64,000 bases of DNA from Candidatus Woesearchaeota archaeon (GTDB lineage: Archaea; Nanobdellota; Nanobdellia; Woesearchaeales; JABMPP01): positions 17,439-81,438 of the forward strand of contig JAGVYD010000017.1 of assembly GCA_018303405.1 (NCBI GenBank), read 5' to 3'. Within the stretch, counting starts at the first letter, position 1. Each line of letters opens with the position of its first letter. A program made the position numbers and the translations under genes. The notes below the pieces were generated by a model that was not told the DNA's origin, searched no databases, and saw only the letters and a list, made by a program, of their open reading frames with translations. Shown in pieces: positions 1 to 8,529 of this stretch.

Positions 1-27
1 CAATTCTTTTATAGCAAATCACTTTAA

Positions 28-105
28 TAATCGGAACTTTGTTCCTAACGAATAAGTGATTTGCTTATTAGGAAATAACCTTGCACTCATTTCAAAACAT
101 ACAAA
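28..105 (+). repeat. 78-bp long-range inverted repeat, copy 1
   Basis: These 78 bases are the exact reverse complement of positions 62880-62957; I compared them base by base. The unit contains short internal palindromes such as AATAAG...CTTATT and GGAAC...GTTCC. In addition, positions 13-24 can pair with 53-64. No reading frame is apparent. It lies just upstream of the SDR gene, while its partner lies just downstream of the PHP gene. It could be a small non-coding mobile repeat or a recurrent structured terminator. Confidence 0.85.
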
Positions 106-157
106 CATTTGTCCGGATATCAAAAAAATTTAAATATATGGCAATGAAATTAATTCC

Positions 158-889
158 ATGTCAGAAATCAAGACTGTTTTAATCAGTGGCGGCACAAGCG
201 GCATGGGCAGGGCCTGTGTTTTTAAGTTTCTGGAAGCCGGGCATAATGTGGCTACATTTGCAAGGTCCGGGGACAGCTGCAAAGCACTGGAAAAAGAGCT
301 TGGCGGAAAATTTCCGCAGGCCTCATACCTTGTCCTGCAGGGTGACGTGACTGATGAGGCTAGTGTGGCAATCATTGTCCAGAAAACTGTAAAGAAATTT
401 GGCGCAATCGACATTCTTGTCAACAATGCAGGGCGGGGCCTGTTTGAGACTATTGACACCATCAAGCCCGGGGATTATTTAAATCTTCTAAATGTCAACC
501 TTATTGGCGTGGCCCTGCTAAGCAAGCACGCTGTTCAATCCATGAAAAAGAAAAAAACAGGGCACATCATAAACATCGCATCGATTTCAGGAAAGGAGTC
601 CGGGCCAGGCCGTGAGTTTTACAGCGCATCCAAATATGGGGTAATGGGCTTCTCTGAAGGATTGAGGAAAGAACTTAATGACTTTGAAATCAAGGTCACC
701 ACAATATGCCCCGGAATGGTCAAAACTGGCTTTTTCAGCCAGCATGAACTGCGGAGGAGAAAAACCGCAAACAAGGGCAAGCTTCCGCTTATGCTTCGGC
801 CAGAGGAAATTGCCTCGGCAATATACTTCATTGCCTCTCAGCCAGGGCATGTCGCAATTACTGACATCACAATACTGCCATTTGGATGA
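158..889 (+). CDS. Short-chain dehydrogenase/reductase (SDR family)
   Basis: A classical SDR of 243 residues, the usual length for the family. It shows the N-terminal Rossmann nucleotide loop TSGMGRA (about residues 13-19), the structural NNAG motif (about 89-92), a catalytic-type Ser in IASIS, and the YSASK active-site Tyr and Lys (about 154-158). These enzymes are soluble NAD(P)-dependent oxidoreductases of alcohols, ketones or sugars; the substrate cannot be read from sequence. A TATA-like AATTTAAATATA lies 20-30 nt before the ATG, which fits a leaderless start. The next gene follows after about 110 nt and has its own promoter. Confidence 0.9.
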   Translation: MSEIKTVLISGGTSGMGRACVFKFLEAGHNVATFARSGDSCKALEKELGGKFPQASYLVLQGDVTDEASVAIIVQKTVKKFGAIDILVNNAGRGLFETIDTIKPGDYLNLLNVNLIGVALLSKHAVQSMKKKKTGHIINIASISGKESGPGREFYSASKYGVMGFSEGLRKELNDFEIKVTTICPGMVKTGFFSQHELRRRKTANKGKLPLMLRPEEIASAIYFIASQPGHVAITDITILPFG

Positions 890-999
890 CAGGCTGGGCA
901 TTTTTGAGTGCAGTCCATCATATGCCGCTCCATTTTAGACAAAATCCAAGCCCTTCATCTACCAAAAAATATATAATCCGCTTTAGAAACAATTGCTCC

Positions 1000-2379
1000 A
1001 TGGCTACAAATGCAGTGCAGCGAAGGGCTTTGCACATGAGGGCAGCAAAGCTTTTCAGGATTTATGATGTTCTCAGGGCGGAAAAGGCAAAATTGAACAG
1101 CATCGCAGCAAGGCTGCTGCCCCATGCAGAAGAGCTGGCCAATAGTGTTGACACCGGCGATATAGCCTCCAGGCTCACCTTCCTGAATGTCAGTGCAGTT
1201 GAGCTCGAACTCCTTACAAATGCCATACAGCATGAAATTGCATTCTGGAAAATCGTCAAGGCAGATATCGATGCCCTTGTGCAGGACAGGAAACAGTTCA
1301 GTGGCCTGTCAGGCTCCGGCGCAGAGGCAAATGCGGGCATCCTGCGGACAGTGATGCTCAACATCGACAAGCTTCACAAGATGCTCAATGCATCGTTCAA
1401 CAAGCCGCGCAACAACCTGCTCGCAATTCTTGAAAAACAGCTGATTGCTGCTGAACGGCATCGCTGGCAGGACTACCAGGAATACTACAGGCGTGAGCAA
1501 AACCTGTTCCGGGATTTCACCTTAATGCGGGATGATGTCGAGAAGCTCAAGGGGATTCTCCCAGACTATGCAGTCAAACTCTCAAGGCAGGCAATGGCAA
1601 AGCGCGCTGGCATGATTACCGGTGTAATGGTCGTTGTTCTGCTTGCCAACTCAATAATTGGCGGTTATTTCTCTAACAAAGGCATCTTCCCTGGCGATGA
1701 TAAAGGCCAGGTTGTCCAGGTCATTCAGGGCGGTGAGAGAATCCACATCCCAAATAATCTGGATATCGACAATCAGGCAACGCTGGTTGAAATTGGCGCA
1801 ATCATGTCAGGGGTGAAGTTTGACTATGATTTCAAGGGGATAAAGGCAGTGGGCGATAGGGATATCGAAATTGACAAAGGATATTTCGGCGACTATGAAT
1901 ACAAAACCGCGCACGCATCAGCAATTGACTCGGCGCATATCCCTGCCTTAATCAGAAAAATTGGCTCAGCAAAATTAATGGGCACTGAGGTTGACTGGCT
2001 TGGCAGCAAATTCAAGGGGATAATGGGCACTTATCAGGATGAAACGCTGAGGATATGGCATGATGGCTGGAGAAGCTATTTTGTCGAGACATGGAAAGGC
2101 GGCAAAAAGGCATCATTCCTGGAGATTTTTGTCATCGGCGGGAAAGTGGGCATAGTCAAGCTTCTGAAAAATGATGGCTCCGGGTATTATGTGATCCGCG
2201 GCACAACAGCCAGGGCTTTGGAGCACAATGGCGGCGGCATGTACCGTGAGCGTGACCAGGGATTGGGCAGCAAATGGAAAAGCCCCTTCATCCAGGGCAT
2301 TGACACGGATTCAAACGGAAGCGACATCATAAGCCAGGCCGAGCATATTGTATCGATTTGCTCGAACCTCCTCAAATAA
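1000..2379 (+). CDS. Hypothetical single-pass membrane protein
   Basis: I do not recognise the family. The frame is open from 886, but ATG 1000 is preferred because an AT-rich AATATATAAT box lies about 25 nt upstream and the extra N-terminal residues overlap the SDR stop. The product has 459 residues. The first 210 are helical and charged, probably coiled-coil. One transmembrane segment follows (GMITGVMVVVLLANSIIGG, about residues 217-237). A soluble C-terminal domain of about 220 residues is rich in Gly, Asp and aromatic residues. Such a layout suggests a cytoplasmic helical region and an outside domain, but no role can be assigned. Confidence 0.7.
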   Translation: MATNAVQRRALHMRAAKLFRIYDVLRAEKAKLNSIAARLLPHAEELANSVDTGDIASRLTFLNVSAVELELLTNAIQHEIAFWKIVKADIDALVQDRKQFSGLSGSGAEANAGILRTVMLNIDKLHKMLNASFNKPRNNLLAILEKQLIAAERHRWQDYQEYYRREQNLFRDFTLMRDDVEKLKGILPDYAVKLSRQAMAKRAGMITGVMVVVLLANSIIGGYFSNKGIFPGDDKGQVVQVIQGGERIHIPNNLDIDNQATLVEIGAIMSGVKFDYDFKGIKAVGDRDIEIDKGYFGDYEYKTAHASAIDSAHIPALIRKIGSAKLMGTEVDWLGSKFKGIMGTYQDETLRIWHDGWRSYFVETWKGGKKASFLEIFVIGGKVGIVKLLKNDGSGYYVIRGTTARALEHNGGGMYRERDQGLGSKWKSPFIQGIDTDSNGSDIISQAEHIVSICSNLLK

Positions 2380-2390
2380 TTTCTATTCGC

Positions 2391-2510
2391 CGGCTTTGCT
2401 CGAAAAGTCAGTTTGGGCATCAATTTTGCGAAGCCCATTTCCAGAGGGATTATGCATTTTTCGGGGTTGCAGAGGAGAAAAATGCAATTCGAGAGAAGCT
2501 GCAATGCTGA
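2391..2510 (+). repeat. Dispersed intergenic repeat, copy A
   Basis: About 120 bp, repeated in inverted orientation at 25290-25400. The core at 2410-2434 is identical to the reverse complement of 25353-25377 (25 bp). The flanks align with scattered substitutions, including CGGCTTTGCTCGAAAA against CGGGCTTTGCCCGAAAA and a shared TTGCAGAGGAG-like segment. It fills the gap between two membrane-protein genes. It encodes nothing convincing and resembles a non-autonomous genomic repeat. Confidence 0.75.
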
Positions 2511-2614
2511 GCGGATGCCCAAACCGGGCCGAAAGGCGGGTTTTCGGGCAAACCCTATTGGCCTCGCATCACCAAGCGAAAATTTAATTTACTTTAAAAT
2601 ACAAATCCCTGCTC

Positions 2615-3301
2615 ATGGAGGAGACCGTGCCCAAAGCTGATGGCCTGCAGAGAAAAAAAAGGCGCAAATCAGTAATTGCCTCTGCTGCACTTGCATTGAT
2701 GCTCTATATCATCATCTTTGTGATGAAATTTCCTTACAAGACAATCTCCACCCCTGTTTTTGACAACCAATCTTACATTGAATCGAAGCAGCAGGAGGAA
2801 GAATGCATCACCCGGCCATACAGGTTTGAGGACGCCTTTATCACAAATTCGCCATGGAAGAAAAACGGAACCAGCCTAACGCCAACGCTGATGCTGAAAA
2901 ACCTCGAGGGCACAGCAGGAAAATTCACAGTGCAGATTGCCTTTTTCAATAGGGATACTTACCCGTGGAGTTCGGTAAATGGAGGGAACCCCAATGCAAA
3001 AGTGGAAAAGGCTGACATCTACAGCGGCAAAGTCGAAGTCACAATCCCAGCTGGTGTTATAGAGGAAATTGAAATCATGACAGATATGCATAATGACACT
3101 GACAATTTCTGGGCAGAGGACATTATTACCCCTCCTTACCTGACTGAGTGCCTATCTACCACTCATTACATCAACCAGACAAGGGCACAAAAAGTGCAAA
3201 CCTCATGGGCAAAAACAAGAATCAGGGCAACAATCTGGCAGATGGCAACAGGAACTTATGAGGAGCCAGGAATTGATGAATTTACTTATTTGCAGACCTG
3301 A
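2615..3301 (+). CDS. Hypothetical membrane-anchored extracytoplasmic protein
   Basis: Family not recognised; 228 residues. A basic N-terminus (KKRRKS) is followed by one hydrophobic segment at about residues 24-41, which acts as an uncleaved anchor or signal. The remainder is a polar, beta-rich domain with two Cys residues (CITRPY and LTECLS) that could form a disulphide outside the cell. A TATA-like TTTACTTTAAAATAC lies about 25 nt before the ATG. It ends 3 nt before the stop of the convergent nitroreductase gene. It lies beside another orphan membrane protein; no shared function can be inferred. Confidence 0.65.
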   Translation: MEETVPKADGLQRKKRRKSVIASAALALMLYIIIFVMKFPYKTISTPVFDNQSYIESKQQEEECITRPYRFEDAFITNSPWKKNGTSLTPTLMLKNLEGTAGKFTVQIAFFNRDTYPWSSVNGGNPNAKVEKADIYSGKVEVTIPAGVIEEIEIMTDMHNDTDNFWAEDIITPPYLTECLSTTHYINQTRAQKVQTSWAKTRIRATIWQMATGTYEEPGIDEFTYLQT

Positions 3302-3304
3302 TGA

Positions 3305-3904
3305 CTATCCAAACATCCCTTTCCTTATCATGTCATTCAATGGCTTTCTCTGGCTCGGTATCTCCCTGACCCTGTCCTTTTCCTCAAGCATGTCCTTACT
3401 GCCTTTTTTTCCGATAACAATCATGCATTCTATATTGTAAACGTCAGGAATATTCAGCTCCGACATGGCCCTGTCCCTGTCAAAGCCGCCGATTGGATGC
3501 GCAATAAAGCCCCTTCTTGTCCCCTCAAGCAGAAGATTCTCACTCGCGAGGCCTGTGTCAAAGCTGTGGGTCCTGATGGGTTTCTCACCATTGTCCGAAA
3601 TCTTCCTCGACAGCACAATTACGAGCACAGCAGCCCTTTTTGCCCATCGTTGGTTTCCCTCACTCAACAACCCGAAATAAATTGGCCACTCACCTGAATT
3701 ATTTTTTGCATAAAGAAATAGCCATTCCTGGTTGTTTGAAGAGGAAGGGGCCCATCTCGCTGCCTCAAATAGGGGCATGAGATCATCATCTGTCATTTCC
3801 TCGCCGCTCAGTGCCCTTGAAGACCACCTATTCAGGATAATCGGGTGTATCTCATAGCCTGGTTTTCTGTTTTCCCTGACTTCATCACTCAGCGCATCTT
3901 TCAT
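3305..3904 (-). CDS. Nitroreductase family protein
   Basis: 199 residues, typical for the FMN-dependent nitroreductase/NADH oxidase-like fold. Visible family signatures are RWSSRAL near the N-terminus (FMN phosphate contact region), the EAARWAPSSSNNQEW segment (about residues 48-62), a central IVLSRKIS strand, and a C-terminal VIGKKG motif in the position of the usual GY/IG element. Members reduce nitroaromatics, quinones or flavins with NAD(P)H, and the substrate is unknown. A GTTAATATAG box lies about 30 nt upstream of the ATG. A second, distinct family member is encoded at 33049-33726. Confidence 0.85.
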   Translation of the reverse strand: MKDALSDEVRENRKPGYEIHPIILNRWSSRALSGEEMTDDDLMPLFEAARWAPSSSNNQEWLFLYAKNNSGEWPIYFGLLSEGNQRWAKRAAVLVIVLSRKISDNGEKPIRTHSFDTGLASENLLLEGTRRGFIAHPIGGFDRDRAMSELNIPDVYNIECMIVIGKKGSKDMLEEKDRVREIPSQRKPLNDMIRKGMFG

Positions 3905-4000
3905 TTTGCCAATGGAAATCGCGGCAAGCTAACTATATTAACCTATCCTTTGGCTATTATACACTTATTTGTATTGCGCATGTTTCCAGAAATCCTATAA

Positions 4001-4408
4001 TCACACAGCCTTTATCCTGACATTCAGCCGTGCGCCTTTTTTCAGGTTTTCTATTAATCTCCTGTTTATCATTGCAGCAGGCTTGTCGCACCTTATCCCG
4101 AATGTCCTTTCTGAGGAAAATTCTCCTATCCTCATCACAATCTCATCCCTGTGGCCAAATTTTGCGTTTATCCTGCCGTGCACAGAATCTCTTGCATCCC
4201 CTGCTTCCAGATTCATCTCAAAATTCCCGGAATTCCTGGCAATGTCAGCCAGGTCACCAGCGTTAAAGTCGCAGCCAACTCCAAGTATGCAGTCCCCTTT
4301 CACAGAAAGCTCGGTGTCTTTTGTAAATTCAAGGGAATTCCCGTGGGTCGCCAGTACATTGGCATGGCCGCTGCAGGCAAAGCTTATCTCCTTTGGCATT
4401 TTCCGCAT
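4001..4408 (-). CDS. DUF371 family protein
   Basis: 135 residues matching the archaeal DUF371 family as I know it: SGHANVLATHGNSLEFTKD near the N-terminus, GDCILGVGCD, then RIGEF and RCDKPA further on. The family is widespread in archaea with no established biochemical function. Its ATG overlaps the stop of the upstream 69-residue gene (TAATG), which is itself just downstream of elp3, so the three probably form one transcript. Conserved His, Cys and Asp residues make metal binding possible, which is inference only. Confidence 0.8.
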   Translation of the reverse strand: MRKMPKEISFACSGHANVLATHGNSLEFTKDTELSVKGDCILGVGCDFNAGDLADIARNSGNFEMNLEAGDARDSVHGRINAKFGHRDEIVMRIGEFSSERTFGIRCDKPAAMINRRLIENLKKGARLNVRIKAV

Positions 4409-4617
4409 TATTTCTTCATCTTGCCTTCCAAGGATTTGCCTGTTGCCTGGGTTGTCTTTATTTCAACGCCCAGATCCTTGAGGCCTTTGAGGTGCATTCT
4501 CATTAGCTGCTCAACTATGTTGAGAATCTTTAACATCTCTTCCCTTTCCTTGGCCAGGGTTGACAATGCGCCCTTGTGAAATCCAATCTGCTCGTCCGTG
4601 TTTGTTTTTCCAGTCAT
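4408..4617 (-). CDS. Small helical hypothetical protein in the elp3 cluster
   Basis: 69 residues, charged and predicted almost entirely helical (ILNIVEQLMRMHLKGLKDLG). No family recognised. It starts 31 nt after the elp3 stop on the same strand. A GAGGTGAAAAA sequence directly upstream of the ATG serves as a ribosome site. It overlaps the DUF371 start by one base, consistent with translational coupling. The pattern suggests a small partner protein of either neighbour, but nothing in the sequence proves it. Confidence 0.6.
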   Translation of the reverse strand: MTGKTNTDEQIGFHKGALSTLAKEREEMLKILNIVEQLMRMHLKGLKDLGVEIKTTQATGKSLEGKMKK

Positions 4618-4648
4618 TTTTTCACCTCAAACTGCAATCAAAATCCTC

Positions 4649-6403
4649 TCATATTAATTTCTTTGCCATGTAGGGGCCTTCCCTTTCATAGCCAAGCCTT
4701 TTGTAATACTCCCTGACGCCGACTCCGGAAATTACCAGCATTTTCTTGCCGTCATAATCCTCAGCTGCCAGCCTTTCGGCTTCGGCAAGGAGGGACTTTC
4801 CAATGCCCCTGTGCTGTGCAGCTGCCTTGTCTTTTTTCTGAAGGTTAACAGCCGGGCCGTACACATGCAATTCCCTGATGCCAAGCGTGTTCCCGTCAAT
4901 TTCCGGCCGGTGCGGCATGCCTGGCTTTCTCATCCTGGCAAAGCCAATCAACAGGTCATTTTTTGTGTCTTCGCATGAAATGAACAACTCTTTTCCACCA
5001 GAAGAATCATATTCCTGTTTTTTTATTTCGACATTGTCCCAGCTGATTTCCTTGCTCCTCGGCTCCCTGCATCTTGCGCACCTGCATTTGACATTTTTTT
5101 CTTCCATTTTCCGTTCAACATACTGCCTTAAATTCGTCCGGTCAACCCCTGATTCAGTCATGAAAGTCGGGATATCCCTCTGCACCCTCATTATCCTTAG
5201 CCATTCTGGCACATCCCTTTTGAACTCTGCAATTATCTCAGCGCTTTGCTCCGTTGTCGGGGGCAGGTACTCACCTTTTTTCCATTGCTCAAACAATGGT
5301 GTCCCTCTCATAACCATGCAGGGGTATATCTTGATTGCATCAGGCATGAAGTCAGGGTTTTTCACAATCTGCCCGAGCGACTCCAAATCCTGCTCAAGGG
5401 TTACGCCAGGCAATCCCGGCATCATGTGGTATCCAACCTTCAGGAAGCTGTCCTTCAGCTTGCGCGTTGCACTGATGCTGTCCTCGACAGTGTGCATCCT
5501 TTTAATCCGGTCGAGCACCTCACTGTAGACTGTCTGGACGCCAATCTCCACTCTTGTGGCGCCAAGCTTGAGCATCATGTCAATCTGCGGCTCATTGGCC
5601 CAGTCAGGCCTGGTCTCGAAGCATAATGCCACCAGGCGCATCTTGGCCTTTTCATTTCTCAGCTGCTCTGATTCCAGGCCAACATCAGCAGGGCTGTTTT
5701 TCAGCAGAAGCAATTGCTCCTGTATTGCAGTTGTCCTGTTTTCATCTGCAAGATTGCCAGGCAGCTTGAAGAACTCATTGAATTTTTCTAAATCCATGTA
5801 CTCATTGCCCGGCCCTTCAAAAAACTTGTCTGACAGGTCATTCAGGGCTTTATAGCTGTACTTGATAAATTCCTCCTGGTAGCCTATTGGAAAGCTGGTA
5901 TAGGTCCCTCCCATGATTATCATTTCGATTTTATCAGGGACCTTGTTCATTGCAAGGTACTGCTCAACCCTGTTTGATGTCTGGAGATACGGATCATAGC
6001 TGTTCCTGATTGCGCGCCTGGTTGCCGGCTCTTTCCCGGTGTATGCCTGCGGAACGCTGCCAAAAACACTGCCTGGCCCGCCCGGGCAGTAAGAGCATTT
6101 CCCGTGCCTGCATGCTATCGGCCTTGGCATAATCGCAATAGTTGCCACGCCGGAAATTGTCCTTGTTGGCTTTATTGTCAGGAGTTCCTTGAGCTCCTGC
6201 CGCTCATCATTTGTCGCAAAGGACGCAATGTCAATATTCCGCGGGATGCTTTTCAATCCTGCCCTCTTTACAAGGGACATCTTAATCCTGTTGAATCCTG
6301 CCTGGTCTGCAACATTCTGCTGCCTGACTTCGTCTATGATTTTCCTGCAGATTTCCCCGTACGCTGCCCGGCCCGGCAGTTCATTTTTTGCCATGGCATC
6401 CAT
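4649..6403 (-). CDS. elp3: Elp3-type tRNA uridine(34) acetyltransferase (radical SAM + GNAT)
   Basis: Catalytic subunit-like protein that, in this family, installs the carboxymethyl-type modification at the C5 position of wobble uridine in tRNA. The radical SAM cluster motif is seen as CRHGKCSYCPGG (CX4CX2C). A central barrel follows (GGTYTSFP, ETRPDW, GVQTVY, GLPGV), then a zinc-type CRCARCREPR segment and a C-terminal GNAT acetyl-CoA domain (HRGIGKSLLAEAERLA). The frame is open to 6514, but ATG 6403 gives a length nearer to the family's and has TATTTTTTTATAG about 27 nt upstream. The longer form would overlap the promoter of the divergent response regulator. It leads a three-gene cluster with DUF371. 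Confidence 0.9.
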   Translation of the reverse strand: MDAMAKNELPGRAAYGEICRKIIDEVRQQNVADQAGFNRIKMSLVKRAGLKSIPRNIDIASFATNDERQELKELLTIKPTRTISGVATIAIMPRPIACRHGKCSYCPGGPGSVFGSVPQAYTGKEPATRRAIRNSYDPYLQTSNRVEQYLAMNKVPDKIEMIIMGGTYTSFPIGYQEEFIKYSYKALNDLSDKFFEGPGNEYMDLEKFNEFFKLPGNLADENRTTAIQEQLLLLKNSPADVGLESEQLRNEKAKMRLVALCFETRPDWANEPQIDMMLKLGATRVEIGVQTVYSEVLDRIKRMHTVEDSISATRKLKDSFLKVGYHMMPGLPGVTLEQDLESLGQIVKNPDFMPDAIKIYPCMVMRGTPLFEQWKKGEYLPPTTEQSAEIIAEFKRDVPEWLRIMRVQRDIPTFMTESGVDRTNLRQYVERKMEEKNVKCRCARCREPRSKEISWDNVEIKKQEYDSSGGKELFISCEDTKNDLLIGFARMRKPGMPHRPEIDGNTLGIRELHVYGPAVNLQKKDKAAAQHRGIGKSLLAEAERLAAEDYDGKKMLVISGVGVREYYKRLGYEREGPYMAKKLI

Positions 6404-6537
6404 ATGCTCTGGAAACCACGTGCCTATAAAAAAATATCCTTTCCAATCAGGGCGGCACATAACCCTCGGCACATAACCCGCAATTATTTTGCCAATCTTT
6501 TTATACTCCGGCATGGTCAGGGAGTTGAGGTGGGATT

Positions 6538-6903
6538 ATGCCAAAAAGGGTCTTGATAATTGAGGATGAACCGAACATTGCAGAGGCTGAAAGGCTTGTG
6601 CTGGAGTCAGACTATGAAGTGCACGTTGCTCCGGACGGGGATATGGGTCTGGAAATGGCCAAGAAGCTCCAGCCTGACTTGATTGTCCTCGACCTTATGC
6701 TGCCAAACCGCGGCGGGTATGATGTCAGCTTTAACATCCGGCAGCACAACAAGCTGAAGGATACAAAAATCATCATGGTCACAGCCCTTAATCAGCCTAT
6801 TGACAGGAAGAAAGGCGAGATGGTTGGCACGGACATCTACATGACCAAGCCATTTGAGCCTGACGACTTGATGAACAATGTGAAAAGGCTTCTCCGTGAC
6901 TGA
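6538..6903 (+). CDS. Single-domain response regulator (CheY-like REC)
   Basis: 121 residues, exactly one receiver domain and no output domain. The acidic pocket EDE is at residues 9-11, the phospho-acceptor Asp is D52 in VLDLMLPN, the switch Thr lies in MVTAL (about 82), and the conserved Lys is in YMTKPFEP (about 105). It starts after GAGGTGGG, and a CTTTTTATACTC box lies 30-40 nt upstream. The histidine kinase gene begins 45 nt downstream, so the two are a cognate pair. Without a DNA-binding domain it must act through protein contacts, as CheY or Spo0F types do. Confidence 0.92.
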   Translation: MPKRVLIIEDEPNIAEAERLVLESDYEVHVAPDGDMGLEMAKKLQPDLIVLDLMLPNRGGYDVSFNIRQHNKLKDTKIIMVTALNQPIDRKKGEMVGTDIYMTKPFEPDDLMNNVKRLLRD

Positions 6904-6948
6904 TAACTGCGGCAGGAGAAATATTTTTATCACAGGGGATTGATTACA

Positions 6949-8442
6949 ATGGAGCAATATGTCTCATTATTCTCATCAGACCTGTGGCACAGCTTTTTCT
7001 ACTTTCTTGGCACTTACCAGGGCGCATTTTACAGGAGCTCAATAGAGCTTGTAATCTCAATTCTGCTCTCATATATGGTAATCTCGGAATACACAAAAAC
7101 GCAAATCAATGAAAGGAAGCGTGAGCTGAAATACCTGAGCATAGCCTTTGTAAGCCTGCTGATAAACAGCCTCCTTGAAGTCTCAATTTATGCAACGGTG
7201 TTGTTTGGCGGGTTTTCCATCGGCACCATCAGCTTTTTTTGGCCTGTCCTGGACAGGTTTCTCGACCTGATTACGCTGGTGCTGCTGGTCAATGCCTTTA
7301 TTTTCCCGGCGTTCAAGACCCGGCTTCTCAGGTTCAAGGTTGATTACCGTGCGCAGCTTGTTGCCATAGCTGTTATTTCACTTTTGATCGAAGCTTTTTG
7401 GCTGGGAAGCAGGAGCATTCAAAATTATGTCTTTTTTTGGGGGAATTATATCCACCACCTGCTCACATTCTCCATAATAGTCTATGCCATCGTGGAGCTT
7501 TTGCGCTATCCAGACGAGGATTTTCGCTACAGCGGAAGCATCTATGCCGCGTTCCTTCTCTACCTTGTCGTGCCTGTTGCCGAATTTATCAACATTTTTT
7601 TCTATGGCAACAGCTCGATCCGGCTCAGGCTTTTTGTCCAGCCATTCCCTATTTTTGCCATCCTGCTCTTGACAAGGGTCACTTTCCTGAAGCTGGTGGA
7701 CAAGGCATACCTTCGCGAGAGGCTCACAAAAGCAGAGCGCAAATACAAGATTGAGCGGGAACTTGGCAGGATGAAGGATGAATTTGTGTCAGTTGTCAGC
7801 CACGAGCTGAGGACGCCATTGACATCGATCAAATTGTACCTCTCCCTCCTGAAAAGCGGAAAGTTTGGCGAGACAAATGAGCAGCAAAAAAATGCCGTAA
7901 GGATAGTCGAGTCAGAATCGGACCGGCTTTCAAGCCTGATCAATGACCTTCTCAGCCTTTCCAAGCTTGAGTCAGGCAAGGAGCATCTGAAAATCAGGGA
8001 ATTTGACCTCAACGAGCTGAAAAAGCCTATTTACTACGCGGGCGCAGAGGGAAAGGAAATTGAAGTTGCATTCTCAATCCCTGAAAATTTCAAGGTCAAT
8101 GCCGATCCAAGCAAAATTACACAGGTGTTTGTAAACCTCATGGGCAATGCAATTAAATTCACAGATAACAAAGGCAAAATAAAAGTGACAGCTGAAAAAA
8201 GAAAGGGCGAATGGGCACTCTCAATCAAGGATTCGGGCAGGGGCATCCCCCACAAGGACATACCAAAGCTATTTGACAAATTCTACCAGTCGGAAAGCCA
8301 TATGACGCGCACAAAGGGCGGCACAGGCCTTGGCCTGGCCATAGTCAAGAAAATTATCGACCTTCACAAGGGCAAGGTTGAGGTCGCATCGTCTGAAGGC
8401 AAGGGCAGCACATTCACTGTCATTGTCCCTTATAAAATTTGA
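6949..8442 (+). CDS. Membrane sensor histidine kinase
   Basis: About 497 residues. The N-terminal half holds roughly six to seven hydrophobic segments (for example IELVISILLSYMVIS and FLLYLVVPVAEFINIFF) forming a membrane sensor resembling the 7TM-type input modules. A short linker leads to the HisKA helix with the phospho-accepting His in VSHELRTPL (about residue 283), then HATPase_c with the N box (NLMGNAIKF), G1 (DSGRGIP), F box and G2 (GGTGLGLAI). ATG 6949 is preferred over TTG 6940 because AATATTTTTATC sits about 26 nt upstream. It presumably phosphorylates the adjacent single-domain regulator; the signal is unknown. Confidence 0.92.
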   Translation: MEQYVSLFSSDLWHSFFYFLGTYQGAFYRSSIELVISILLSYMVISEYTKTQINERKRELKYLSIAFVSLLINSLLEVSIYATVLFGGFSIGTISFFWPVLDRFLDLITLVLLVNAFIFPAFKTRLLRFKVDYRAQLVAIAVISLLIEAFWLGSRSIQNYVFFWGNYIHHLLTFSIIVYAIVELLRYPDEDFRYSGSIYAAFLLYLVVPVAEFINIFFYGNSSIRLRLFVQPFPIFAILLLTRVTFLKLVDKAYLRERLTKAERKYKIERELGRMKDEFVSVVSHELRTPLTSIKLYLSLLKSGKFGETNEQQKNAVRIVESESDRLSSLINDLLSLSKLESGKEHLKIREFDLNELKKPIYYAGAEGKEIEVAFSIPENFKVNADPSKITQVFVNLMGNAIKFTDNKGKIKVTAEKRKGEWALSIKDSGRGIPHKDIPKLFDKFYQSESHMTRTKGGTGLGLAIVKKIIDLHKGKVEVASSEGKGSTFTVIVPYKI

Positions 8443-8529
8443 CGCAGGCCATCTGGTTATCGCTAAATAATCACTTTCTAGTAACAAATTGAGCAAAGCT
8501 TTTTAAAGCCAAATTCATGACAAAAAGCC

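Noticed and set aside
6404..6514. 37-residue N-terminal extension of Elp3
   Set aside because: Unlike the family, and it contains the likely promoter of the shorter form. Kept only as an alternative.
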